Assembly: GCA_026162565.1 (NCBI GenBank)
Contig: JAOEIQ010000014.1
Span: 1 to 33,059 of the forward strand
Direction of reading: 5' to 3'
Length of the DNA: 33,059 nt
Source of the DNA: Flavobacteriaceae bacterium NBU2973
Lineage (GTDB): Bacteria > Bacteroidota > Bacteroidia > Flavobacteriales > Flavobacteriaceae
This document shows positions 15,951-24,407 of the stretch, piece after piece. Under the pieces are notes generated by a model. That model made no database searches, was not told where the DNA came from, and saw only the letters and a program-made list of their open reading frames with translations. The position numbers and the translations under genes were made by a program. How positions within the stretch are numbered: position 1 is the stretch's first letter; every line of letters begins with the position of its first letter.

Positions 15951-16003
15951 CACCTACTCTAAAAAGGCTTTTCGGATTCCGCCTAAAGATGTTGCAACTT
16001 TTC
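15951..16003 (-). promoter_or_regulatory. Conserved upstream element, copy 3 (before precursor 1)
   Basis: On the minus strand this copy has GTTGCAACAT, then GGCGGAATCCGAAAAGCC (15,966-15,983), then AGAGTAGGTG. It differs from copies 1 and 2 at a few bases in the 18-base core, but the order and spacing of blocks are the same. It heads the main leftward operon. Confidence 0.65.
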
Positions 16004-16073
16004 TTCAGGATAAAACAACGAAGTAATTAACAATAAAAAAAGTACTTATAGTCTGTTTTCATGAATAAAGACC

Positions 16074-16096
16074 TCCTAATTCATGAATTTGGATAT
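16074..16096 (+). promoter_or_regulatory. Palindromic operator upstream of the dehydratase operon
   Basis: CCTAATTCA and TGAATTTGG form a near-perfect palindrome (8 of 9 pairs) followed by ATAT. With its flank it matches the site at 20,906-20,929 at 24 of 29 positions. It lies 63 bases before the dehydratase ATG; the other site lies 65 bases before the precursor ATG. It is the probable binding site of the AraC-type regulator encoded in the same operon. A 29-codon frame (16,061-16,150) runs across it but is probably chance. Confidence 0.7.
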
Positions 16097-16159
16097 GCAA
16101 ATGAGTTTAAAAATACTTCTTTAATAAAGGCTTTTAAAGAAAATTATTAGATTCACAAG

Positions 16160-18388
16160 ATGAAATTTAAAAACCCCTATTCATTAAATGATAATTTTTG
16201 TTTACGTACTCCAATATTGCCCTATGAATTTTATAAAAAACTAACAGCTAAATCAGAAATTACTAATCATCAATTTATAAAACTCTTTAAAAATGATCTT
16301 TTTAACGAAGCTCTTTTTTTAGCAAGTCCAGAATTATATAAAGAATTTAAACGATGGGTTGAAGGCAAGCTAAATAATGAAAATAAAGTACAAAATTTAA
16401 AATATACACTCTTAAAATATGCTACTAGAATAAGCACTAGATGTACACCTTTTGGTCTATTTGCTGGTTGTACATCTGGTACCTTTGACAAAGCAATTAA
16501 TATAGCTTTAAGCAACAAAGATTACTATAGAAAAGTTACTAGGTTAGACATGTCTTTTCTATCAGTTTTAATGAGTGCTATTTCAAAAGATGAAAAAATA
16601 AAAAGTAATCTGAAGTTTTTTTCTAACTCAAGCTTATATAAAGTAGGTAATCACTATAGATATGTGACACATGAATATGATAAAGACAAGCGCATCTATT
16701 CTTTAGATGGTTTTAATAACACGACATACCTCGATAAAGTCATTATTACGGCAAAATCGGGAAGAACTATAAAACAACTTGCATCGACTCTTATTGATGC
16801 TGATATAAATATTGAAGAAGCAGAAAACTTTATTAATGAACTTATAGAAAATCAGGTTCTAGTATCTGAACTACAATTACAACTGACTGGTGAATCTAAT
16901 TTAAGCTATCTAACTAAAAGAATAAAAAGTATTAATACAAAATACACTTTAGTTAATAAATTAGAAGCTTTGCATAAAGAACTCCAAAAATTAGATGAAT
17001 CTATAAATACAATTGAAAGTTACAATAAATTAAGTGCTCAAATAGAACAAATTCATCCAATACCAAATAAAAAAAATGTATTGCAAACAGATACATTTAT
17101 CAATGCAACATACAATACTCTTGATTATTCAACTAAAAAAGAGGTTTTAAAAACGCTTACACTTCTTAATAGAATCACATTACCTAATGTTAATAATCGT
17201 TTGGAAAATTTTAAGCGCCTTTTTAAGAAACGTTATGAAACAAAAGAATTACGATTAGTTGATATTTTAGACACAGAAATAGGTATAGGTTATGATTCTA
17301 GAAAAGAAGACAACACTCCTTTTCTAGATGATATATATTTACCCGAACATTCAAAAAAATATAATCGTATAGTTTGGACAGTAGTAGATACTATTTTACT
17401 AAAAAAAGTTGAATCTGCTATTAGAAAAAACAGCTCTATTATTGAATTAACGGATAGTGATTTTAAAAATATTGATTTACAGTGGCATGATTTACCCAAT
17501 ACAATGTCTTCTTTAATAGAAGTAGTTTATGAAAAAGGGGCTATAAAATTATTCATGAACTCTATAGGAGGCTCTAATGGTGCAAAGCTATTGGCAAGAT
17601 TTGCTCATGGGAATCGTGAAATTAAAAATCAAGTTAAAAGCATTGTAGAACTTGAAAAACAATTTTATAAAAATAAAATAGTAGCAGAGATTATTCACTT
17701 ACCCCAAGCAAGAACAGGAAATGTATTAAAAAGACCTACTATTTATGATTTTGAAATACCATATTTAGGAAAATCATCACTTCCATTAAATAATCAAATA
17801 TCAATTGATGACATAATGGTTTCGGTCAAAAATGATCAAATTATTTTAAGATCAATAAGATTAGATAAGGAAATCATACCTACATTAACAAATGCTCATA
17901 ATTACAGAGCAGATTCTTTACCTGTGTATTACTTTTTATGTGATTTGCAAACAGAAAATAAGAGAACCGCTTTAGGGTTTAGATGGAACTCAATTTTTAA
18001 TTCGTTTACTTATTTACCTAGAGTTGAATACAAAAATGTAATTATCTCTAAAGCCAGATGGAACATTGATATAACATCATTAAAACACTTTTATTCTATT
18101 AAAAATGAATACTTAATTAAAGAGATTCTACTATGGTGTAAAGAACATCAAATACCACAATATGTCCAACTAGTTGAAGGAGATAATACAATGGTGTTTA
18201 ATATGAAAAATAAGACTTCTTTTATGATGTTTTTAGATATGGTAAAAAACAAAAAACAATGCACTTTAGAAGAGTTTTTATTCAATGAAGATAGTATTGT
18301 AAAACAAGAAGAGAATTATTTTTGTAATCAATTTGTAGTAACATTCTATAATGCTCAAAAACTAAACACATTAAATAATGCAGGATAA
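16160..18388 (+). CDS. Lanthipeptide dehydratase, glutamylation subunit (split LanB)
   Basis: This 742-residue protein is the N-terminal (tRNA-Glu-dependent glutamylation) part of a class I lanthipeptide dehydratase. It opens with FCLRTPILPYEFY and has the family hallmark STRCTPFGLFAG at residues 92-103, with further family-like blocks such as GSNGAKLLARFAH near 475-487. A full LanB is about 1,000 residues. Here the elimination domain is a separate gene overlapping by 11 bases, an arrangement known from Bacteroidota such as the pinensin cluster. It should activate Ser/Thr of the precursor at 20,995. No Shine-Dalgarno motif precedes the ATG. Confidence 0.9.
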   Translation: MKFKNPYSLNDNFCLRTPILPYEFYKKLTAKSEITNHQFIKLFKNDLFNEALFLASPELYKEFKRWVEGKLNNENKVQNLKYTLLKYATRISTRCTPFGLFAGCTSGTFDKAINIALSNKDYYRKVTRLDMSFLSVLMSAISKDEKIKSNLKFFSNSSLYKVGNHYRYVTHEYDKDKRIYSLDGFNNTTYLDKVIITAKSGRTIKQLASTLIDADINIEEAENFINELIENQVLVSELQLQLTGESNLSYLTKRIKSINTKYTLVNKLEALHKELQKLDESINTIESYNKLSAQIEQIHPIPNKKNVLQTDTFINATYNTLDYSTKKEVLKTLTLLNRITLPNVNNRLENFKRLFKKRYETKELRLVDILDTEIGIGYDSRKEDNTPFLDDIYLPEHSKKYNRIVWTVVDTILLKKVESAIRKNSSIIELTDSDFKNIDLQWHDLPNTMSSLIEVVYEKGAIKLFMNSIGGSNGAKLLARFAHGNREIKNQVKSIVELEKQFYKNKIVAEIIHLPQARTGNVLKRPTIYDFEIPYLGKSSLPLNNQISIDDIMVSVKNDQIILRSIRLDKEIIPTLTNAHNYRADSLPVYYFLCDLQTENKRTALGFRWNSIFNSFTYLPRVEYKNVIISKARWNIDITSLKHFYSIKNEYLIKEILLWCKEHQIPQYVQLVEGDNTMVFNMKNKTSFMMFLDMVKNKKQCTLEEFLFNEDSIVKQEENYFCNQFVVTFYNAQKLNTLNNAG

Positions 18389-19226
18389 ACCAGTAAAAAG
18401 ACAATTTGTAATTGGCAGTGAGTGGCTCTATTATAAAATTTATTGTGGTGTTTCTGTAGCAAATGATGTGTTGATAAATGTTATTAAACCTATAACACAG
18501 AAGTTAATAGAAAATAAGGATATAAAATCATGGTTTTTTATTCGCTATAATGATCCAGAATCACATTTGAGGGTACGTTTTTTATTAAGTAATTCAGACA
18601 ATTTAAGTACGCTTATTTTACTTTTAAATAAAGAATTTGAATATTACTTAAATAATCATTTAGTTTGGGATTTACAATTACATACCTATACTAGAGAGAT
18701 TGAGCGCTATGGTGCTAACACTATAGAACTTACAGAACAATTATTTTATTTTGATAGCGTTAATACCATAAAACTTATTGAAAACAGTAATGATGATAAA
18801 CATTTATTACTTTACGCTCTAAAAATTGTAAAAAGACTATTAAATTATTCAGAATTAGATATCGAAGAGCAATTGCAATTTGTAGAAAATCAAAGAACTT
18901 ATTTTAAAGGAGAATTTAATGCTAATAAGCAAACTATAAAACACTTAAATAGTAAGTACAAAACGATAAAAAACGACTTTTTTAAAGAAAGTAGCTCAAA
19001 TGAAGATTTTTTTACAACCTATATTGATTCTATAAAACCTATATTTGAAACAATAATTGATTTGAAAACTCGAAACGAGCTACAGTTTACATTACAAAAT
19101 TATATAGCAAGTATTATCCATATGAAAGTTAATAGGCTTTTTAAAACCAAACAACGGTTTTATGAATTTGTATTGTATGACTTTTTATATAAAGAGTTAA
19201 AAACAGAAAAATTTAGATTGAAGTAG
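18378..19226 (+). CDS. Lanthipeptide dehydratase, elimination subunit (SpaB C-terminal/thiopeptide-type)
   Basis: This 282-residue protein matches the SpaB_C or thiopeptide-type bacteriocin biosynthesis domain that eliminates glutamate from glutamylated Ser/Thr. Recognisable blocks are SEWLYYKIYCG near residues 14-24, WFFIRYNDPESHLRVRF at about 52-68 (the conserved R..DP..H.R core) and YTREIERYGA near 106-115. It overlaps the larger subunit gene by 11 bases and is 1 base from the regulator gene, so all three form one operon. The two subunits should assemble into a working dehydratase. Confidence 0.9.
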   Translation: MQDKPVKRQFVIGSEWLYYKIYCGVSVANDVLINVIKPITQKLIENKDIKSWFFIRYNDPESHLRVRFLLSNSDNLSTLILLLNKEFEYYLNNHLVWDLQLHTYTREIERYGANTIELTEQLFYFDSVNTIKLIENSNDDKHLLLYALKIVKRLLNYSELDIEEQLQFVENQRTYFKGEFNANKQTIKHLNSKYKTIKNDFFKESSSNEDFFTTYIDSIKPIFETIIDLKTRNELQFTLQNYIASIIHMKVNRLFKTKQRFYEFVLYDFLYKELKTEKFRLK

Positions 19227-19227
19227 T

Positions 19228-20901
19228 ATGAGGATTATATCTTTATTTGTATTGTTAACAACAACTTCTCTATATACTTATGGGCAGCAAACATCAGATT
19301 CGTTAGTTAATTTGACTTATAATGAATTAAGAGAACTATTTACTGCAAATATTAAGGATTCATTAAAGTCAAAACAATATGCAACTGCATACTTATCAAA
19401 ATCAAAGAAACAAAATGATAGTCTTAATATTGCTACAGGTTATTACTTAAAATCAATAATTAGCACTAGAAACAATAAAAGAATAAGATTATATGATTCT
19501 ATAATCCGCTTTTCAAAAACTTTGAGAAATAAGAACTTTCCTTCAATAGCATACCTAGATAAAGGAACAATTTTATTTAATGAGCGACAATTCAAAAAAG
19601 CTTTAGATAATTATATTCTTGCAAAAAAATATAACAATGGTGGAAATAAGGAGTTTTTAAATTTTTTAATAAATAGATGTATTGCTTCTTTAAAAAACAG
19701 AACAGAAAACAACATTGAAGCTTTAGATTTATATAGAAAATGTTGGAACTATGCAGTTTATAAAAAGTTAAAAGAATCTCAACCCGATAATTATTTTTCA
19801 TTATTGGCATCATTATCTAACTCATTAAGGAAAAATGGTTTAATAGACTCTTCATTGATATATAATAATAAAGGTTTAATAGAAGCAAAAAAATTAAAGC
19901 TTGATGATAATTATTATCATTTTGTTTTAAATAATGGAGTGATTAATTATCATAAGAAAAACTATTTAACTGCTTATGATAGCATAAAAAAAGGATTAAA
20001 TCATTCCAGAAAAATAATGGACAAACCCAATATGGCTGTTGCCTATTATTATTTAGCAAAGATTAATGAATATGAAAGAAAAACGGATAAAATGTTATTT
20101 CATCTTAAAAAAATGGATACAGTTTTCTTGAATAATAATGATATCCTTCCTTATTTGCGTAATGGATATGAAATACTCATATCACATTATAAAAATGAAA
20201 ACAATTTAAAAGCCCAGTTAACCTATATTAATAGACTAATTAAAGTCGACAGTATTCTTCATACTAATGAAGTATATTTAAATAAAAATATAATTAAGGA
20301 ATATGATATTCCTAGATTAGTAAATGAGAAACAAATAATTATAGATCAAATAAAAAATAATGAATCTAAAAAAGCACGTTTTATTTTATGGTTGTTTCTG
20401 ATATTAATTATTTTATCAATAATATTATTTTACCAATACAGAAAAAAACAGTTATATAAGAAACGGTTTTTAAGTATAATAGAATCTAACAATAGTAAAA
20501 TAACTAGCAGAAATAAATCATCAGATAGTACTATTAATATTCCTGAAGATTTAATTAAGAATATTTTAGAAGAACTTGAACAATTAGAAAAAGATGATTT
20601 TTATTTAAATAGTGATTTAACGATAAGTATATTAGCTAAAAAATTAAAAACAAATTCAAGATATTTATCTAAAATTATAAATCGTTATAAAGGGCAAAAT
20701 TTCACAAATTACATTAATTCATTACGAATCGAATATGCCATAAATGAGTTAAAAATAAATCCAAATTTTAGGAAGTTTACTTTATTAGCTATAGCTAATG
20801 AAATTGGCTTTAAAAAAGCGGAAACTTTTTCAAAAGCTTTTTATAAGCATAAAGGTTTAAAACCTTCATATTTTTTAAAGAATATCAGTAATTATTCATA
20901 G
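19228..20901 (+). CDS. Membrane-bound TPR/AraC-type one-component regulator
   Basis: This 557-residue regulator has a signal-like N-terminus (ending TYGQQ), a helical, TPR-like periplasmic region (about 25-370), one transmembrane helix (about 385-402, ILWLFLILIILSIILFY) and a cytoplasmic C-terminal AraC-type double HTH (about 455-552; DLTISILAKKLKTNSRYLSKII and AIANEIGFKKAETFSKAFYK). The layout suggests an extracytoplasmic signal, possibly a peptide, that controls DNA binding. It lies between the dehydratase genes and the precursor gene. It is flanked by two copies of a palindrome that are its likely operators, implying autoregulation. Confidence 0.85.
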   Translation: MRIISLFVLLTTTSLYTYGQQTSDSLVNLTYNELRELFTANIKDSLKSKQYATAYLSKSKKQNDSLNIATGYYLKSIISTRNNKRIRLYDSIIRFSKTLRNKNFPSIAYLDKGTILFNERQFKKALDNYILAKKYNNGGNKEFLNFLINRCIASLKNRTENNIEALDLYRKCWNYAVYKKLKESQPDNYFSLLASLSNSLRKNGLIDSSLIYNNKGLIEAKKLKLDDNYYHFVLNNGVINYHKKNYLTAYDSIKKGLNHSRKIMDKPNMAVAYYYLAKINEYERKTDKMLFHLKKMDTVFLNNNDILPYLRNGYEILISHYKNENNLKAQLTYINRLIKVDSILHTNEVYLNKNIIKEYDIPRLVNEKQIIIDQIKNNESKKARFILWLFLILIILSIILFYQYRKKQLYKKRFLSIIESNNSKITSRNKSSDSTINIPEDLIKNILEELEQLEKDDFYLNSDLTISILAKKLKTNSRYLSKIINRYKGQNFTNYINSLRIEYAINELKINPNFRKFTLLAIANEIGFKKAETFSKAFYKHKGLKPSYFLKNISNYS

Positions 20902-20905
20902 TTTT

Positions 20906-20929
20906 ATCCGAATTCGTGAATTCGGATAT
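20906..20929 (+). promoter_or_regulatory. Palindromic operator upstream of the lanthipeptide precursor
   Basis: ATCCGAATTC, a 2-base centre and GAATTCGGAT form a perfect 10-bp palindrome, followed by AT. It starts 4 bases after the regulator stop and ends 65 bases before the precursor ATG. Its near-copy before the dehydratase gene, at almost the same distance, shows that this is a dedicated control site and not a terminator. Confidence 0.75.
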
Positions 20930-20994
20930 ACCAATTAATTAAATATTTAAAGAATATAATTAAGTTCACTGCTTAATAAATAAAATAACTTAAA

Positions 20995-21168
20995 ATGAAA
21001 AAACAAAAAAAATTAACACTAGAGCGTTTTAAAATTGCAAAATTAAATAACCCAAAAATCATCTATGGTGGAACCGATGGTAATGGAGGAGGCGGTGGAG
21101 ATACACAAACAGAAGACAAAAATCCACTCTCTACTTTAGTTTGTTTGGGTAATACAAACGATGATTAA
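20995..21168 (+). CDS. Class I lanthipeptide-like precursor peptide (Gly-rich, single Cys)
   Basis: This 57-residue peptide has a leader typical of Bacteroidota class I lanthipeptides (LTLERFKIAKLNNPKIIYGG; double Gly at 25-26). The core has TDGN, five consecutive Gly, then DTQTEDKNPLSTLVCLGNTNDD. It contains four Thr and one Ser as dehydration targets, with two further Thr near the ends, but only one Cys, so at most one lanthionine ring is possible. The stop overlaps the start of the subtilisin-like gene by 8 bases. The palindromic operator lies 65 bases upstream. Confidence 0.8.
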   Translation: MKKQKKLTLERFKIAKLNNPKIIYGGTDGNGGGGGDTQTEDKNPLSTLVCLGNTNDD

Positions 21169-22801
21169 AAAAAGCCTCATTTTACTTGTTATCGCTTTAT
21201 CTTTAATTACTTGCAAAGTAGTTAAACAATATCGATACTCAAATTACAATACTAATATCATTCAAAATCAAGAAAATTTGATTTTGAATGATTGGTTTTT
21301 AAAAGATATTAATGACGATACTATTCCTGGAATCAGTATTGAAAAAATAAAAAGTAATTTTTTAAAGACTAAAAAAGGTAATGAAATAATTGTTGCTATA
21401 ATTGATGCGCAATTTGATATAAGTCATAAAGGACTAAAAAATTATATTTGGATTAACACTGATGAAATTTCAAATAATAAAATCGACGATGATGGTAACG
21501 GGTTTATAGATGATATTCAGGGATGGAATTTTATTGGTAACCAGAATTATGAAAATATACTGTATGCAAATATGGAAGAGGTTAGAATTGTTAGATGCTA
21601 TAATAATCTAATAAAAAATTCAACCTCTCAAGATACTTTAAAAATACTAGGTGAGGAAAATTACCATATATACATAAATGCTTATAAAACTCTGCAAAAA
21701 GAAAGAAAAATATCCGCCTCTGTATTAAAACAGTCTTCTAACATTATTTATAAATATAGATTAGCATTTAATAAAATAAAACCTTTTATTGCCCAAGATT
21801 CTTTATTCACTATTAACTTTTTAAAAGACTTAAAAAGCAAAAAAACTGATATAAAAAAGGAAATAGATTTTTTAATTTTAACGAAAAAAGCTGGTATAGA
21901 TAATCTTGAAAGTATAGAAAATGATATTAAATACCATGAAAATAGACTTAATAAATATTATAATTTAGATTATAATGAGAGAGACCCAATAGATAAATTT
22001 CCAAGCGATATTAATTACACAAACTATGGTAACAATAATGTGTCAAATTTCTCAAAAAAATTATACCATGGTACAAGAGTTGCTGGTGTTATATGCAAAA
22101 TAATCCCTGAAAATTGTAAAATAATGCCGATAAGTATTTCTGCAAATGGAGATGAACATGACAAAGACATTGCTTTAGCAATTAGATATGCTGTAGATAA
22201 TGGTGCAAAAGTGATTAATATGAGTTTTGGTAAAGATTTTTCTTTATATAAAGAATGGGTTTATGATGCATTAGATTATGCTCAAAGGAATAATGTATTA
22301 ATTGTAACTTCAGCAGGTAACGATTCGAAAGATTTAGATAGTTACGAAATTAATAATTACCCAAATGACAGTAAATCAGGTACAGAATTTGTTTCAAACT
22401 TTATAAAAGTTGGAGGGTCAACTATCAATATTGATGAAAACCTAATCTATTCTTACAGTAATTTTGGAAAAGAAGAAGTTGATGTCTTTGCTCCCAGTAA
22501 AAACATATATACGGCATCTGTAAACGGAAAATATGAATATAGATCCGGAACATCATATGCTTCTCCTATTGTTTCAGGTATTGCTACTTTATTATTCTCT
22601 TACTACCCAGATTTAACAGCTTCGCAGGTAAAACATATTATCATGGACAGTGGTGTTGAGTATACTTTTCCAGTTAAAGTACCCATTACAGGGACAAAAA
22701 AGGACACTTTAATCCCTTTTAATAAACTCTCAAAATCTGGAAGAATTGTTAATGCTTATAATGCCTTAATAATGGCAGATAGTATTAGTAAAACTAATTA
22801 A
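21161..22801 (+). CDS. Subtilisin-like (S8) serine protease lipoprotein
   Basis: This 546-residue lipoprotein (signal with LSLITC, Cys18) has a complete subtilase triad: Asp82 in VAIIDAQFD, His303 in LYHGTRVAG and Ser465 in RSGTSYASP. The oxyanion Asn387 is in TSAGND. A roughly 150-residue insertion between Asp and His is longer than in simple subtilases and contains an acidic DDDGNGFIDD turn near residue 110. Overlap with the precursor gene makes it the likely leader or maturation protease (LanP-like), acting outside the inner membrane. This would complement the C39 exporter. A hairpin terminator follows. Confidence 0.9.
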   Translation: MIKKSLILLVIALSLITCKVVKQYRYSNYNTNIIQNQENLILNDWFLKDINDDTIPGISIEKIKSNFLKTKKGNEIIVAIIDAQFDISHKGLKNYIWINTDEISNNKIDDDGNGFIDDIQGWNFIGNQNYENILYANMEEVRIVRCYNNLIKNSTSQDTLKILGEENYHIYINAYKTLQKERKISASVLKQSSNIIYKYRLAFNKIKPFIAQDSLFTINFLKDLKSKKTDIKKEIDFLILTKKAGIDNLESIENDIKYHENRLNKYYNLDYNERDPIDKFPSDINYTNYGNNNVSNFSKKLYHGTRVAGVICKIIPENCKIMPISISANGDEHDKDIALAIRYAVDNGAKVINMSFGKDFSLYKEWVYDALDYAQRNNVLIVTSAGNDSKDLDSYEINNYPNDSKSGTEFVSNFIKVGGSTINIDENLIYSYSNFGKEEVDVFAPSKNIYTASVNGKYEYRSGTSYASPIVSGIATLLFSYYPDLTASQVKHIIMDSGVEYTFPVKVPITGTKKDTLIPFNKLSKSGRIVNAYNALIMADSISKTN

Positions 22802-22830
22802 ATAAAAAGCTATAAATTCTTCTTGTGAAG

Positions 22831-22870
22831 AAAAATGAAAGTAGTAAATGTGGAATTTCATTTCATTTTT
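22831..22870 (+). terminator. Probable terminator after the S8 protease gene
   Basis: AAATGAAA pairs with TTTCATTT around a 15-base loop, and the run CATTTTTT follows on the plus strand. An adjacent smaller hairpin (TTCTTC, TTGT, GAAGAA) precedes it. The stem is AT-rich, so strength is uncertain. Confidence 0.4.
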
Positions 22871-22959
22871 TCATAGTATTTATTCATTAATATAGAGTTT
22901 AATATAAAATTAAAAAGCTTGTAAGCTTAAATTTATTAAAGAAGGAAATACTTAAAATA

Positions 22960-22988
22960 AAAACACCCGAAACTAATCCGAGTGTTTT
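22960..22988 (-). terminator. Terminator after the coiled-coil gene, possibly bidirectional
   Basis: AAAACACCCG and CGAGTGTTTT pair with a single G-U or mismatch and an 9-base loop. A- and T-rich tracts on both sides allow use in either direction between the convergent genes. Confidence 0.65.
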
Positions 22989-22992
22989 GTTT

Positions 22993-23475
22993 TTACTTTT
23001 CGAGAACCTTTCCATTTAAAGAAATGATATCCTCACGAGACGATTTTGGATTGCTTCCTTTTTTACGCAGTAATCTTTGCGTGTTAAATAAGGAACGACA
23101 TTTAATATTAAATTCTGTATAAGAAACAGCTGTATCTTTATTTTCAAGAGAATTTACATATCCATCATAAAGCTCACTATTCGTTAATTGATTGGATTTA
23201 GATTTTACAATAAGCTCATAAGCTATAGAGGCAATAGAATTTAATTCTCTATTTTGTTCTTTAAAATCAAACCCAAGATCATCAAGACGTTTTTTTTGTT
23301 TGTTATCAACATATTTAAGAAGTACAGATAGATCTTTCCGATAATCTTTAAGTCTATTAGCAACGTCTTGTTTTTCTTGTTTGGCTTTTTCAATGTTCTC
23401 TTCAGCTATTAGAAGAATAGCTTGATCTGTTTTAATATTATCTATTAAAACATCCACAATGTTTGAATTATTCAT
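22993..23475 (-). CDS. Coiled-coil protein of unknown function
   Basis: This 160-residue hydrophilic protein has a probable coiled coil at about residues 15-60 (ILLIAEENIEKAKQEKQDVANRL and onward) and a basic C-terminal part (NTQRLLRKKGSNPKS). There are no signal peptide, membrane helix or catalytic motifs. It is the first gene of the leftward backbone block with the Dam, RadC and ATPase genes, 51 bases from the Dam stop. It may be an accessory DNA-processing or structural protein. I do not recognise a family. Confidence 0.65.
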   Translation of the reverse strand: MNNSNIVDVLIDNIKTDQAILLIAEENIEKAKQEKQDVANRLKDYRKDLSVLLKYVDNKQKKRLDDLGFDFKEQNRELNSIASIAYELIVKSKSNQLTNSELYDGYVNSLENKDTAVSYTEFNIKCRSLFNTQRLLRKKGSNPKSSREDIISLNGKVLEK

Positions 23476-23526
23476 GTTATAAAATTTTATGTGATGTTTC
23501 CATCACTGGTTACTACTTATTTATTT

Positions 23527-24312
23527 TTAAATGGGATAATTAGCCGTTAAGACTTCTGTCTTTTGTTTCCGTTTACCTCCAGATCCTTTAGAAGCTGATA
23601 AGGGTTTGGTAACGGTTTTGGTATGCCAACCATTTTTAATCGTGTATTCAGATAGTATATCTGATGGATACGAACTCAATAAGAATTTACCTTTAAGACT
23701 CTCAAGGGTCACTAACAATTTTTTAAAATCTGTTTTTGTGTAACCACTATAATGTCCTTGATTGGAATCTATATATGGTGGGTCTACATAATGAAAAGCA
23801 TCTTCTGTATCTCTACTAGTTATTACCTTACAAGCATCATTATTTTCTATTTGAGTTCGTTCGAGCCTTTTTGAAATAGTTTCATTGAAACGCAGTTTTT
23901 TATTTAGAAATGCTTTGGGGCGTTTCCCATATTTGTCATAGCCCCAACTCCCAATCTTACAAGAAAAACCCATATTGGTAGCGATATAGAATGCCCAAGC
24001 TTGTTGCAACTCACTAAACAAATGTGGCATTCGATACATACACCAAGCAACAGAGTACGTAGCTCTAGAAAAGAGCGTTTGTTCAATTTTTGTTTTTAGT
24101 AAGTCAAAATCAGATTGCACGACCTTATAAAAATTAACCACTAAATTATTGGTGTCGTTAATGATTTCTGATTGAGCAGGTTCCTTGGCAAAAAATACAG
24201 CACCACCACCAAAAAAGGCTTCAGTGTAAATAGTGTGTTTTGGAATAAGAGGTAGTATTTGTTGCAGTAAATTTTGTTTACCACCATAATAGGAAATAGG
24301 TGTTTTGGACAT
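23527..24312 (-). CDS. Dam-type DNA adenine methylase
   Basis: This D12-class N6-adenine methyltransferase has about 261 residues. The SAM-binding motif YTEAFFGGGAVFF and the catalytic DPPY (HYVDPPYID) are both present, with PISYYGGKQNLL at the N-terminus. I choose MSKTPISYYGGK (24,312) as the start. A start nine codons earlier would be read through a repeat made of TTAGCTATT units. It probably marks the element's DNA against restriction or for replication control. No cognate restriction enzyme is seen. It lies between the coiled-coil and RadC genes. Confidence 0.9.
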   Translation of the reverse strand: MSKTPISYYGGKQNLLQQILPLIPKHTIYTEAFFGGGAVFFAKEPAQSEIINDTNNLVVNFYKVVQSDFDLLKTKIEQTLFSRATYSVAWCMYRMPHLFSELQQAWAFYIATNMGFSCKIGSWGYDKYGKRPKAFLNKKLRFNETISKRLERTQIENNDACKVITSRDTEDAFHYVDPPYIDSNQGHYSGYTKTDFKKLLVTLESLKGKFLLSSYPSDILSEYTIKNGWHTKTVTKPLSASKGSGGKRKQKTEVLTANYPI

Positions 24313-24334
24313 AAATAATTGGCTGTTAGCTATT

Positions 24335-24402
24335 GGCATTTAGCTATTAGAATTAAGGCGAATAAAAAGATTAAGTTGATTCAAGACTAAAAGCTAAATG
24401 CC
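24335..24402. repeat. Inverted repeat between Dam and RadC genes
   Basis: GGCATTTAGCT (24,335-24,345) and AGCTAAATGCC (24,392-24,402) are perfect inverted copies separated by 46 bases. The left side also contains tandem-like TTAGCTATT units (24,326-24,350). The sequence resembles short intergenic repeats and supports the downstream start for the Dam gene. Confidence 0.6.
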
Positions 24403-24407
24403 CATAG

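Noticed and set aside
16061-16150. 29-codon frame (MNKDLLIHEFGYANEF...) before the dehydratase gene
   Set aside because: It runs straight through the palindromic operator, whose copy before the precursor gene is non-coding. The frame is therefore probably chance.
24326-24402. CRISPR-like repeats between the Dam and RadC genes
   Set aside because: The units are short and irregular and form a single inverted pair. There are no regular spacers and no cas genes.
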